The notes beneath the pieces were generated by a model. It made no database searches, was not told where the DNA came from, and was given only the letters and a program-made list of their open reading frames with translations. Both the position numbers and the translations under genes were made by a program. Source: JAGRMG01 sp047975215 (lineage in GTDB: Bacteria; Pseudomonadota; Alphaproteobacteria; Rhodobacterales; Rhodobacteraceae). Taken from it: a DNA stretch of 64,000 nucleotides. The stretch covers positions 1-64,000 of the forward strand of contig JBKEDD010000129.1 in NCBI GenBank assembly GCA_047975215.1. The letters are read 5' to 3'. This document shows positions 1 to 8,587 of this stretch, in pieces. Position 1 is the stretch's first letter, and each line of letters starts with the position of its first letter.

Positions 1-1659
1 GATCGGCTCCTTGGCGATCTTCATCACCTTGCGGACCTTCTCCAGCGGCATCTGGAGCTTCGCGGCCAGCTCCTCCGGGGTCGGCTCGCGGCCGATCTCG
101 TGCCGCATCTGGCGGCCGGTGCGCACCAGCTTGTTGATCGTCTCGATCAAGTGCACAGGGATGCGGATCGTGCGCCCCTGGACGGCGAGAGAGCGGGTGA
201 TCGCCTGCCGGATCCACCAGGTGGCGTAGGTGGAGAACTTGTAGCCGCGGCGGTATTCGAATTTATCCACCGCCTTCATCAGGCCGATATTGCCTTCCTG
301 AATGAGATCAAGGAATTGCAGCCCGCGGTTGGTGTATTTCTTGGCGATGGAGATGACCAGCCGCAGGTTGGCCTCGACCATTTCCTTCTTGGCCTGGCGG
401 GCCTCTTTCTCGCCTTTCTGGACCTGCGCGACGATGCGGCGGAATTCGGAGATATCGAGCCCGACATAGGTGCCGACCTGGGCCATTTCGGCGCGCAGTT
501 CCTCGACCTTGGGCGTTGAGCGTTCGATGAACATCTGCCAGCCGCGCCCGGCCTTTTCGGACATGTCCGACAGCCAGTTGGGATCCAGTTCGCGCCCGCG
601 ATACGCGTCGATGAATTCGCGCCGGTTGATGCGGGCCTGGTCGGCCAGCTTGACCATCGCACCGTCGATCGACATCACCCGCTTGTTGATGCCGTAAAGC
701 TGGTCGATCAGGGCCTCGATACGGTTGTTGTGCAGGTGCAGTTCGTTGACCATCTTGACGATCTCGGCGCGCAGCGACTGGTAGGTCGTCTCGTCGGCTT
801 CCGAAAACGTCCCATCCTCGTTCAGCGTGGCCGAGATGCGGCTGTCCTGCATCTCCGACAACCTGGCGTAGTCCGAGGAAATCCGCTCGAGCATGGCCAG
901 CGCCTGATCCTTCAGGGCCGCTTCCATCGCCGCCAGCGACATGTTGGCCTGCTCGTCCTCGTCGTCGTCGTCTTCCTTGACGATGGGGTTGCCGTCGGCA
1001 TCAAGCTCCGGGTCGTTGTCGTTGGCGGGTTTCGGGGTCTGCGCGGTGCCGGCGCCGACCAGCGGCTGGCCGACATCGCCTTCCTCGTCCATCTGCCCGG
1101 AAAACGTGGTCTCAAGGTCGATCACGTCGCGCAGGAGAATATCCTCGGACAGCAATTCGTCGTGCCAGATGGTGATGGCCTGGAAGGTCAGGGGGCTTTC
1201 GCACAGACCGGCGATCATGGTGTTGCGCCCGGCCTCGATCCGCTTGGCGATGGCGATCTCGCCTTCACGGCTCAGCAGTTCGACGCTGCCCATTTCGCGC
1301 AGGTACATGCGCACCGGGTCGTCGGTCCGGTCAAGCTTCTCGGCCTGCTGACCGGCAAGCGCGACCTCGCGCGCGTCCTTGGTGGCAACGATCTCGGTGC
1401 CGCCCTTCTGCTCTTCCTCCTCGGCCTCCTCGTCCTCGATGATGTTGATACCCATTTCCGAGAGCATCGACATCACGTCCTCGATCTGTTCGGAACTGAC
1501 CTGATCGGGGGGAAGAACCTGGTTGAGCTGATCGTAGGTGATATAGCCCTTCTCGCGGGCCTCGGCGATCATCTTCTTGACGGCGGCCTGGCTCATGTCG
1601 AGCGAAATTTCGGCGTCCTGTTCTGCGGGCTTGGTGTCGTCAGTGTCCTTGGCGGCCAT
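1..1659 (-). CDS. rpoD: RNA polymerase primary sigma factor RpoD (partial, C-terminus off the left edge)
   Basis: Primary sigma-70 factor that directs RNA polymerase to housekeeping promoters. The 553 residues visible include an N-terminal region 1.1 (around 20-80), region 1.2 with DPVRMYLREMG (around 115-145), a long acidic non-conserved insert (around 190-245), and region 2 with NLRLVISIAKKY, DLIQEGNIGLMKAVDKFEY and the melting motif FSTYATWWIRQAI, followed by region 3 with RTIRIPVHLIETINK. Region 4 (the -35 binding helix-turn-helix) lies beyond base 1. The start codon is preceded by GCAGGAGCCCCGA, a good ribosome site. It lies 115 bp downstream of dnaG on the same strand, the classic macromolecular-synthesis arrangement. 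Confidence 0.97.
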   Translation of the reverse strand, partial: MAAKDTDDTKPAEQDAEISLDMSQAAVKKMIAEAREKGYITYDQLNQVLPPDQVSSEQIEDVMSMLSEMGINIIEDEEAEEEEQKGGTEIVATKDAREVALAGQQAEKLDRTDDPVRMYLREMGSVELLSREGEIAIAKRIEAGRNTMIAGLCESPLTFQAITIWHDELLSEDILLRDVIDLETTFSGQMDEEGDVGQPLVGAGTAQTPKPANDNDPELDADGNPIVKEDDDDEDEQANMSLAAMEAALKDQALAMLERISSDYARLSEMQDSRISATLNEDGTFSEADETTYQSLRAEIVKMVNELHLHNNRIEALIDQLYGINKRVMSIDGAMVKLADQARINRREFIDAYRGRELDPNWLSDMSEKAGRGWQMFIERSTPKVEELRAEMAQVGTYVGLDISEFRRIVAQVQKGEKEARQAKKEMVEANLRLVISIAKKYTNRGLQFLDLIQEGNIGLMKAVDKFEYRRGYKFSTYATWWIRQAITRSLAVQGRTIRIPVHLIETINKLVRTGRQMRHEIGREPTPEELAAKLQMPLEKVRKVMKIAKEPI

Positions 1660-1686
1660 TCGGGGCTCCTGCAGGGGGCAAAGGGG

Positions 1687-1707
1687 CGATTCGCATTGTA
1701 CGAATCG
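1687..1707. promoter_or_regulatory. Inverted repeat in the dnaG-rpoD spacer
   Basis: Perfect 7-bp arms CGATTCG and CGAATCG separated by 7 bases, 28 bp before the rpoD start. It could be an operator or a leader hairpin that separates rpoD expression from dnaG. No U tract follows on the minus strand, so it is not a standard terminator. The role is inferred only from position. Confidence 0.35.
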
Positions 1708-1774
1708 TTAGCGCGATCTGGTGATTCGGCCACCCGTTTACAAGGTTTTCTTTCAGCTTTCCTTAGGAAACGCC

Positions 1775-3751
1775 CTACTGTCCGGGTTTGCGGTGCCTGA
1801 TCTGTTGCACAAGCGCATCCAACCGGTTTCGTTCGGCGCGGTTGATTCGGGCGCCATTCTCGCCGAGGTCGTATTCTTCCGTATCCTCCTGGTGACTGCG
1901 TTCGGCCCGGTTGCGCGCCTCGGCCGCCTGGTGCAGGCGCCAGGTCACGGATTCGTCGGCAATACCCGAGATGTCCTCGACCGCCTCGGCGATCTCGGCC
2001 CTCAGACCGGCGGTGGAGGCCAGAACCTCGAGCGCGGAACGCATCTGCAGGCGCGCCGCCTCGGGATCGCCATTCTTGAAGACCGGCGGCGCGCCCTTGA
2101 CGTGTTTGCGGGCGAACAGCCGTTCGAGCGCCGCCGCCCCGACCGTTTCGATGGCGGCCTGCCTGACAGCGGCCGGATCGCTGGCGGGACAGGTCAGCAC
2201 GGATTGAAAGATCGCGCTGGTCTCCGCATCCCGCGGTTCAAGCCGTTCGAGTTGCGCGGCGAATTCGTCGCGCAGCCCCGGCACCAGCAGCAGGGTCGCG
2301 CAGATGACATCATGGGTCATCGCGTCCTCGACCTGCGAAGGGCCGGGCGTGCCCAGAACCGAGGATTTCGAAGTCGCAACCGGGCTGCGGCTGACATGCC
2401 AGGGCTCCGCGCGGCGCTGGACCCCGGCCGTCCGTCCGCGTCCGCCCGCGATGGCGGGGCCGCGTTTGGGGCGGAACAGTTGCCAGCGCAAGTCCTTGAT
2501 CTCGGCGCCGTAGTGGCTGCGGATCGACGCGTCGCGGATCAGCCGGATGCGCTCGCGCAGCGCCTTGTCGAGCGCCGCCTTGCGTTCGGGGCTGTCGAAG
2601 TCGCGGCCCTCGGTCTCGCGCCGCCACAACAGCTGAACCATGGGCATGGCGGCGTCCAGGACCTGCTGCATCGCGCCCGGCCCGCCGGCGCGGATCACGT
2701 CGTCGGGGTCCTTGCCTTCGGGCATCAGCGCAAAACGCAGCGACTGGCCGGCCTCCAGCAGCGGCAGCGCCAGGTCCATCAGGCGCATCGCGGCGCCCAG
2801 ACCGGCCCTGTCGCCGTCCAGCGCGATCACCGGTTCGGGCGCCACCCGCCAGAGCATCCGCAACTGGGTTTCGGTAACGGCGGTGCCCAGCGGCGCGACG
2901 GCGGCGGCGAAACCCGCCTCGGCCAGCGCGATCACGTCCATGTAGCCTTCGGCCACGATCAGGGGCTTTCCCTTGCCGGCGGCCTCGCGCGCCGGACCGA
3001 GATTGAACAGGGTGCGGCCCTTGTCGAACAGCTCGGTTTCCGGTGAATTCAGGTACTTGGCCGGTTCCTTCGGGTCCATCGCGCGGCCGCCGAACGCGAT
3101 GCAGCGACCGCGCGGATCGCGGATCGGAAACATGATCCGGTTGCGGAACACGTCATAGGGTTTGCCGCCCCTGGCCGAGGGCTTGGCCAGCCCGGCGCCC
3201 AGGATCAGATCCTCGGCCACACCCTTGCCGCGCAGATGGTCCCAAAGCCCTTGCCAGCCATCGGGGGCAAACCCGATCTCCCATCGTTCCAGCGCACCGT
3301 CGCTCAGGCCGCGGCGCGCCAGATAGTCGCGCGCCGCCCCGCCCGCACCGCTGCTCAGCCGCAGGCGGAAGAACTGCGCGGCCTGTTCCATGACCCCGGC
3401 CAGAAGCGTGCGCCGGTCGGATTTCTCCTGCGATCGCGGGTCGCGTTCGGGCATGGCCATGCCGACCTCGCGGGCCAGTATCTCGACCGCCTCCATGAAG
3501 CCGACATTCTCGGTCTCGCGGATGAAACCGATGGCATCGCCCTTGGCGTGGCAGCCAAAGCAATAGTAAAATCCCTTGCGGTCATCGACGTGAAACGATG
3601 CGGTTTTTTCCTGATGGAACGGGCAGGGGGCCCACATGTCGCCCTTGCCCTGGTTGGACTTGCGCGCATCCCACACGACCTTGCGGCCCACAACCTGGCT
3701 GAGGCTCGAGCGGCTGCGCAGTTCATCCAGGAATCCGGGAGGGAGGGACAT
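1775..3751 (-). CDS. dnaG: DNA primase DnaG
   Basis: Synthesises RNA primers at the replication fork. The 658-residue protein has the CHC2 zinc ribbon (C43, H46, C64, C67, with CPFH and CFGC visible) and the RNA-polymerase core with the TOPRIM motifs VAEGYMDVIAL and ALDGDRAG and the downstream PEGKDPDD. The C-terminal helicase-binding part is less conserved. The start chosen (MSLPPGFLDEL) lies just before the conserved N-terminus and has GGGAGGGA upstream. An in-frame upstream extension of 34 codons lacks conservation and was not used. Upstream of rpoD, same strand. Confidence 0.97.
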   Translation of the reverse strand: MSLPPGFLDELRSRSSLSQVVGRKVVWDARKSNQGKGDMWAPCPFHQEKTASFHVDDRKGFYYCFGCHAKGDAIGFIRETENVGFMEAVEILAREVGMAMPERDPRSQEKSDRRTLLAGVMEQAAQFFRLRLSSGAGGAARDYLARRGLSDGALERWEIGFAPDGWQGLWDHLRGKGVAEDLILGAGLAKPSARGGKPYDVFRNRIMFPIRDPRGRCIAFGGRAMDPKEPAKYLNSPETELFDKGRTLFNLGPAREAAGKGKPLIVAEGYMDVIALAEAGFAAAVAPLGTAVTETQLRMLWRVAPEPVIALDGDRAGLGAAMRLMDLALPLLEAGQSLRFALMPEGKDPDDVIRAGGPGAMQQVLDAAMPMVQLLWRRETEGRDFDSPERKAALDKALRERIRLIRDASIRSHYGAEIKDLRWQLFRPKRGPAIAGGRGRTAGVQRRAEPWHVSRSPVATSKSSVLGTPGPSQVEDAMTHDVICATLLLVPGLRDEFAAQLERLEPRDAETSAIFQSVLTCPASDPAAVRQAAIETVGAAALERLFARKHVKGAPPVFKNGDPEAARLQMRSALEVLASTAGLRAEIAEAVEDISGIADESVTWRLHQAAEARNRAERSHQEDTEEYDLGENGARINRAERNRLDALVQQIRHRKPGQ

Positions 3752-3909
3752 GGCCGCAATATCGGTCGAATCCCCGAACAAGTCTAGGGTCGGTGGGCCT
3801 GCCCGGAGATGCCATTTTGGGGGCGGGGAGGGCGAACACACGCCGGGTTCCACCGATCATGTGTTGCGGTGACGACCCCCGGCAAAGCGCAGGCCAGATG
3901 CGCGCGTCT

Positions 3910-5055
3910 TCAGCGCCCGCGCCAGATCCAGCCGCCGCCAAGCACCCGGCTGCCGCCGGTTTCGTAAAACACGCAGGCCTGACCGGGCGACACGCCCTCT
4001 TCCGGAGCCAGCAGTTCCACCTCGGCCATCGTGTCCGACAGCGGCCGCAGGATGGCTTCGCGCGGCGGACGGGTCGAGCGGACCCTGACGGACAGGTGCC
4101 ATTCGCTGCGCGACGCCATCGGTTCATCGCCCAGCCAGTTGATCTCGCGCACCGGAACGGTACGGGTCGCGAGCATTTCCCTGGGGCCGACGATCACGCG
4201 TCTGGCTTCAACGTCCAGGCCGACCACGTAAAGCGGATCGCTCAGCCCGCCGATGCCGAGCCCGCGCCGCTGGCCGATGGTATAGCGGATGACGCCCTCG
4301 TGCCGGCCCAGAACCCGGCCATCGGCATGCACGATCTCGCCCGGGTCCGCCGCCCCGGGGCGCAGTTTTTCGATCACGCCGGCATAATCGCCGTCGGGTA
4401 CGAAACAGATATCCTGGCTGTCGGGCTTGTCCGCGACGCTCAGCCCGTATTGGGCGGCCAGCGCGCGGGTCGCGGCCTTGGAGGGCAGATGCCCAAGCGG
4501 GAATCGCAGGAAGTCGAGCTGTTCGCGCGTGGTCGAGAACAGAAAATAGGACTGGTCGCGTGCGGCGTCGGCGGCGCTGTGCAGTTCGGGGCCGTTCGCG
4601 CCTATCTTGCGCTGGATGTAGTGGCCCGTTGCCATGCAGTCGGCCTCCAGATCGCGGGCCGTTTCCAGCAGATCCGTGAACTTGACCCGTTCGTTGCAGC
4701 GGATGCACGGAACCGGGGTGGCCCCGGCGAGATAGCTGTCGGCGAATTCCTCGATCACCGCGTCGCGGAAGATGTTCTCGTAATCCAGAACGTAATGGGG
4801 AAAGCCGCGTTCCTCGGCCACGCGGCGGGCGTCGTGAATGTCGATTCCGGCGCAGCAGGCGCCCTTCTTTGCCAGCGCCGCCCCGTGGTCGTAGAGCTGA
4901 AGGGTCACGCCGACCACGTCATAGCCCTGATCGGCCAGATGCGCGGCCACGACCGAACTGTCGACGCCGCCCGACATCGCCACCACCACCCGCGTCTGGG
5001 CGGGCGGCTTGGCAAAGCCGAGCGAGTTGGTTTCGGGGTCGCGGTCAAGCGCCAT
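3910..5055 (-). CDS. mnmA: tRNA 2-thiouridine(34) synthase MnmA
   Basis: Thiolates U34 of tRNA-Lys, -Glu and -Gln using ATP and a persulfide relay. The 381-residue protein has the PP-loop SGGVDSS (residues 28-34), the catalytic cysteine region CNERVKF (C120) and its partner in DSQDICFVPDGDY (C217), plus GHY for tRNA binding. The start follows AAGGAGCCGCCGGA, a strong ribosome site. A longer in-frame version adds 22 non-conserved residues. It is transcribed toward dnaG with a 158-bp spacer and diverges from sciP. Confidence 0.96.
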   Translation of the reverse strand: MALDRDPETNSLGFAKPPAQTRVVVAMSGGVDSSVVAAHLADQGYDVVGVTLQLYDHGAALAKKGACCAGIDIHDARRVAEERGFPHYVLDYENIFRDAVIEEFADSYLAGATPVPCIRCNERVKFTDLLETARDLEADCMATGHYIQRKIGANGPELHSAADAARDQSYFLFSTTREQLDFLRFPLGHLPSKAATRALAAQYGLSVADKPDSQDICFVPDGDYAGVIEKLRPGAADPGEIVHADGRVLGRHEGVIRYTIGQRRGLGIGGLSDPLYVVGLDVEARRVIVGPREMLATRTVPVREINWLGDEPMASRSEWHLSVRVRSTRPPREAILRPLSDTMAEVELLAPEEGVSPGQACVFYETGGSRVLGGGWIWRGR

Positions 5056-5192
5056 TCCGGCGGCTCCTTGTGCGGGGCGGGAAGGTCCGGCGGAATATAG
5101 GAAAATCCTCGCGACTCTCAAGGGCCGGTTTCATCGCCCGTTAAGGCCCTGCGCCAGACATTGACCCGGGTTTGGATGCGAAGGAACAGGAG

Positions 5193-5471
5193 ATGTACTT
5201 GCGCAAGATCGACGGGCCGCGGGCGGTCAGGCTACCGGACGGGACGGTGATGACACGGGCCGACCTGCCGCCCGCCAACACAACGAGATGGGTCGCGTCG
5301 CGCAAGGCCGCGGTGGTGCGTGGGGTGCTTTACGGGCTTTTAACCGAGGCACAGGCATTGCGGCGCTACGGGCTGAGCGAGGAGGAATTCCGCGGTTGGG
5401 TCAGGGCCGTGGCCGAACATGGCGAGGATGCGCTCAAGGCAACGGCGGCAAAAAGATATCGACAACTTTAG
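5193..5471 (+). CDS. sciP: SciP-like CtrA inhibitor (DUF1153)
   Basis: 92-residue DUF1153 protein. The core PDGTVMTRADLPPANTTRW, followed by RKAAVVRGVLYGLLT and a short helix-turn-helix-like RYGLSEEEFRGW, matches the SciP family. In Caulobacter SciP binds CtrA and blocks transcription from CtrA-dependent promoters. The ATG at 5193 follows AAGGAACAGGAG; an in-frame TTG seven codons upstream is less likely. It sits 99 bp upstream of ctrA on the same strand, so the regulator and its inhibitor are adjacent here. Confidence 0.88.
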   Translation: MYLRKIDGPRAVRLPDGTVMTRADLPPANTTRWVASRKAAVVRGVLYGLLTEAQALRRYGLSEEEFRGWVRAVAEHGEDALKATAAKRYRQL

Positions 5472-5491
5472 GTTGATGTGACAATGCTGTA

Positions 5492-5514
5492 CTCACGGTA
5501 ACGTGAGGTTAACC
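5492..5514. promoter_or_regulatory. Inverted repeat and TTAACC half-site upstream of ctrA
   Basis: A perfect 6-bp inverted repeat, CTCACG-GTAA-CGTGAG (5492-5507), is followed at once by TTAACC (5509-5514). CtrA boxes are built from TTAA half-sites about 7 bases apart. Here GTAAC and TTAAC are 6 bases apart, so a degenerate CtrA autoregulatory box is possible. The repeat could also be a weak sciP hairpin. Inference only. Confidence 0.4.
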
Positions 5515-5570
5515 TTTTCTGCGCAGGGTTGCCGCCAATTCGGGACAGTGACAAAGGCGGAGAATCTACC

Positions 5571-6287
5571 ATGCGCGTTCTTCTGGTCGAAGACGATCCA
5601 ACAACCTCGAAAAGCATCGAACTGATGCTCACCCACGCCAACCTGAATGTCTATGCCACCGATCTCGGCGAAGAGGGGATCGACCTGGCCAAGCTATACG
5701 ATTACGACCTGATCCTGCTTGATCTCAATCTGCCCGACATGAACGGGCACGAGGTTCTGCGCCAGCTCAGGCTGGCCAAGATCGACACGCCGATCCTGAT
5801 CCTGTCGGGCGCCGATGACACCGAAAGCAAGATCAGGGGTTTCGGCTCGGGCGCCGACGACTACCTGGCCAAGCCCTTCCACCGGGAGGAGTTGGTGGCG
5901 CGGATTCACGCGATCATCCGCCGCTCCAAGGGCCATTCGCAATCGGTGATCCACACCGGCAAGATCGCAGTCAATCTCGATGCCAAGACGGTACAGGCGA
6001 ATGGTGAGGCCGTGCATCTGACCGGCAAGGAATACCAGATGCTGGAACTGCTCAGCCTGCGCAAGGGCACCACGCTGACCAAGGAGATGTTTCTCAACCA
6101 TCTTTACGGCGGCATGGATGAGCCGGAACTGAAGATCATCGACGTATTCATCTGCAAGCTGCGCAAGAAGCTGAGCGCCGCCACCGGCGGCGACAACTAC
6201 ATCGAAACCGTCTGGGGGCGCGGCTATGTGTTGCGCGATCCGCAGGTCGACCATATCGGCGGCGCCCGGATGGCCATGGGCGCCTGA
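5571..6287 (+). CDS. ctrA: Cell-cycle response regulator CtrA
   Basis: OmpR-type two-component regulator of 238 residues. The receiver domain (1-120) carries the acidic pair ED (7-8), phospho-acceptor D51 in LLDLNLPD and the conserved K of AKPF. The winged-helix DNA-binding domain (about 125-232) contains LTGKEYQMLELL, KGTTLTKEMFLNHLYGG and VWGRGYVL, which are nearly invariant in CtrA. In Rhodobacterales CtrA usually controls motility, competence and gene-transfer agents rather than being essential. The C-terminus ends in MGA instead of the Ala-Ala degradation tail of Caulobacter CtrA. Confidence 0.96.
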   Translation: MRVLLVEDDPTTSKSIELMLTHANLNVYATDLGEEGIDLAKLYDYDLILLDLNLPDMNGHEVLRQLRLAKIDTPILILSGADDTESKIRGFGSGADDYLAKPFHREELVARIHAIIRRSKGHSQSVIHTGKIAVNLDAKTVQANGEAVHLTGKEYQMLELLSLRKGTTLTKEMFLNHLYGGMDEPELKIIDVFICKLRKKLSAATGGDNYIETVWGRGYVLRDPQVDHIGGARMAMGA

Positions 6288-6315
6288 TCCGTCGCGACGG
6301 CGCGCCGGGATCAGG
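6283..6315 (+). terminator. Hairpin overlapping the ctrA stop codon
   Basis: Perfect 8-bp arms CCTGATCC and GGATCAGG enclose a GC-rich loop and overlap the ctrA TGA. No U tract follows, so it may be a weak or Rho-assisted terminator or an mRNA-stabilising element. Confidence 0.35.
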
Positions 6316-6466
6316 CCCGCGGCGCATCGCTCGGCGGCGCCTCGTGCCTGACGCTACGGTATCGGCCCCGCCGGCATGGTATCCGCCTGGCGGACCTGGC
6401 AGCCCTCTGGACCTCGGGCGCCCTCCCGTCCTATCAAATGGCGCGAGGATATCGGGGCGGCTTCAG

Positions 6467-8587
6467 GTGCAGGGTGACGGGCGAGACGTTGGCGAACTGA
6501 CCGAGGCGGAGGCAACAGCCGAACTGGCCCGCCTCGCGGCCGAGTTGCAGCGCGCGGAAGATGCCTACTACCGTGCCGACGCGCCGGTGATGACGGATGC
6601 CGATTATGATGCGCTGAAACGGCGCAACGCGGCTATCGAGGGGCGCTTTCCCGGCCTCAAGCGCCCGGACAGCCCCAGCGACCGGGTCGGCGCGCAGCCC
6701 GTCGACGGCTTTGCCAAGGTGACGCATGCCCGGCGCATGCTGTCGCTGGGCAACGCGTTCGGGCCCGACGATGTTGCCGCGTTCGACGCCTCGGTGCGCA
6801 AGTATCTCGGCCGCGAGGAGGGGCCGCTCGCCTATACCGCCGAACCCAAGATTGACGGGCTGTCGCTGTCGTTGCGCTACGAGGGCGGGGTGCTGGTCCA
6901 GGCCGCGACCCGGGGCGATGGCGCGGTGGGCGAAAACGTCACCGCCAATGCCCGCACCGTCGCCGACATTCCCGAAACCATCGAAAACGCGCCCGCGGTG
7001 CTGGAAGTGCGCGGCGAGGTCTACATGAGCCACGCCGACTTCGCGGCGCTGAACGCGCGCCAGGCCGAAGCCGGGGCCAAGACCTTCGCCAACCCGCGCA
7101 ATGCCGCCGCCGGGTCGCTGCGCCAGCTTGACGCCGCCATCACACGCGCCCGCCCCTTGCGGTTCTTCGCCTATGGCTGGGGTGATCTGTCTCAACCTCT
7201 TGCGAAATCGCAGATGATGGCGTTGGGGCGCCTGTCGGAACTGGGCTTTGTCACCAACCCGCTAACCGCACTCGTTCATTCGCCCGAGGCGATGCTGGCG
7301 CATTACCGAGCGATCGAGGGCCAGCGCGCGACGCTGGGCTATGACATCGACGGGGTGGTCTACAAGGTCGATGATCTGGAGTTGCAGGCGCGGCTTGGGT
7401 TCCGCTCCACCACGCCGCGCTGGGCGATCGCGCACAAGTTTCCCGCCGAACTGGCCTGGACGCGGCTGCTGGGTATCGACATCCAGGTCGGACGAACCGG
7501 TGCGCTGTCGCCGGTGGCGCGGTTGCAACCGGTCACGGTGGGCGGTGTGGTGGTAAGCAACGCCACGCTGCACAACGAAGACTACATCGCCGGGCGCGAT
7601 GCCGGCGGGGCCGAGATTCGCGACGGCAAGGATATCCGCGTCGGCGACTGGGTGCAGGTCTATCGCGCCGGCGATGTCATTCCCAAGATCGCCGACGTGG
7701 ACCTGGCACAGCGCCCGCCGGATGCAGAGGCGTTCATCTTCCCTGACAAGTGCCCCGAATGCGGCAGCGATGCGCTGCGCGAACCGGGCGATGCGGTGCG
7801 CCGCTGCACCGGCGGCCTGATCTGCCCGGCGCAGGCGGTCGAGAAGCTCAGGCATTTCGTCGGCCGCGCCGCCTTCGACATAGAGGGCCTGGGCGCCCGG
7901 CAGGTCGAACAGTTCCATGCCGATGGCTGGATCGGCGAACCCGCCGACATCTTCACGCTGAAGGCGCGGTTCGGCAGCGGCGCGCGGCAATTGAAGAATC
8001 GCGAGGGCTGGGGCGAGAAATCGGCCGAGAACCTGTTCGCGGCGATCGAGGCGCGCCGCCGAATCCCGTTGGCGAGGCTGATCTTTGCGCTTGGCATCCG
8101 GCATGTGGGCGAAGCTGCGTCGCGGCTGCTGGCCTCGCATTACGGCACCTGGGCGGCGTTCGAGCACGCGGTCAGCGGCGCAGCAGGTCAAAGCGGCGAT
8201 TCCTGGGATGCGCTGCTGAACATCGACGGCGTCGGCAAGGTGATGGCGGCATCGCTGGTCACGGCATTCTCGCAGGCCGGCGAACGCGCCTCGATCGACC
8301 GGCTTGTCGCGCATCTTCACATCGAAGACGCCGCGCGCCCGGATACGGCAGCAAGCCCGGTGGCGGGCAAGACGGTGGTCTTTACCGGAACCCTCGAACG
8401 GATGACCCGGGCCGAGGCCAAGGCCCGTGCCGAGGCGCTGGGGGCGAAGGTGTCGGGGTCGGTCAGTGCCAGGACCGATCTGGTCGTTGCCGGCCCGGGC
8501 GCGGGATCGAAGGCCAGGAAGGCGGCCGAACTGGGTGTCGAGATCATCGACGAGGACGGCTGGCTTGCGCTGATCGGCAAGCCATGA
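6467..8587 (+). CDS. ligA: NAD+-dependent DNA ligase LigA
   Basis: Seals nicks in replication and repair using NAD+. The 706-residue protein has the Ia domain with YY and DYDAL, the adenylation motif KIDG with AMP-accepting K128, an OB fold, a four-cysteine zinc finger starting CPECG, helix-hairpin-helix repeats and a C-terminal BRCT domain (PVAGKTVVFTGTL). The start is uncertain. The frame stays open back to a GTG at 6344, but that extension is Pro/Gly-rich and unlike LigA; the GTG at 6467, twelve codons before the conserved TEAEA helix, fits the family length. No in-frame ATG lies near. The stop overlaps the recG start by 4 bp (ATGA). Confidence 0.95.
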   Translation: MQGDGRDVGELTEAEATAELARLAAELQRAEDAYYRADAPVMTDADYDALKRRNAAIEGRFPGLKRPDSPSDRVGAQPVDGFAKVTHARRMLSLGNAFGPDDVAAFDASVRKYLGREEGPLAYTAEPKIDGLSLSLRYEGGVLVQAATRGDGAVGENVTANARTVADIPETIENAPAVLEVRGEVYMSHADFAALNARQAEAGAKTFANPRNAAAGSLRQLDAAITRARPLRFFAYGWGDLSQPLAKSQMMALGRLSELGFVTNPLTALVHSPEAMLAHYRAIEGQRATLGYDIDGVVYKVDDLELQARLGFRSTTPRWAIAHKFPAELAWTRLLGIDIQVGRTGALSPVARLQPVTVGGVVVSNATLHNEDYIAGRDAGGAEIRDGKDIRVGDWVQVYRAGDVIPKIADVDLAQRPPDAEAFIFPDKCPECGSDALREPGDAVRRCTGGLICPAQAVEKLRHFVGRAAFDIEGLGARQVEQFHADGWIGEPADIFTLKARFGSGARQLKNREGWGEKSAENLFAAIEARRRIPLARLIFALGIRHVGEAASRLLASHYGTWAAFEHAVSGAAGQSGDSWDALLNIDGVGKVMAASLVTAFSQAGERASIDRLVAHLHIEDAARPDTAASPVAGKTVVFTGTLERMTRAEAKARAEALGAKVSGSVSARTDLVVAGPGAGSKARKAAELGVEIIDEDGWLALIGKP

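Noticed and set aside
6344..6466. Longer LigA beginning at a GTG at 6344
   Set aside because: The extra 41 residues are Pro/Gly-rich, unlike LigA, and probably lie in the untranslated leader.
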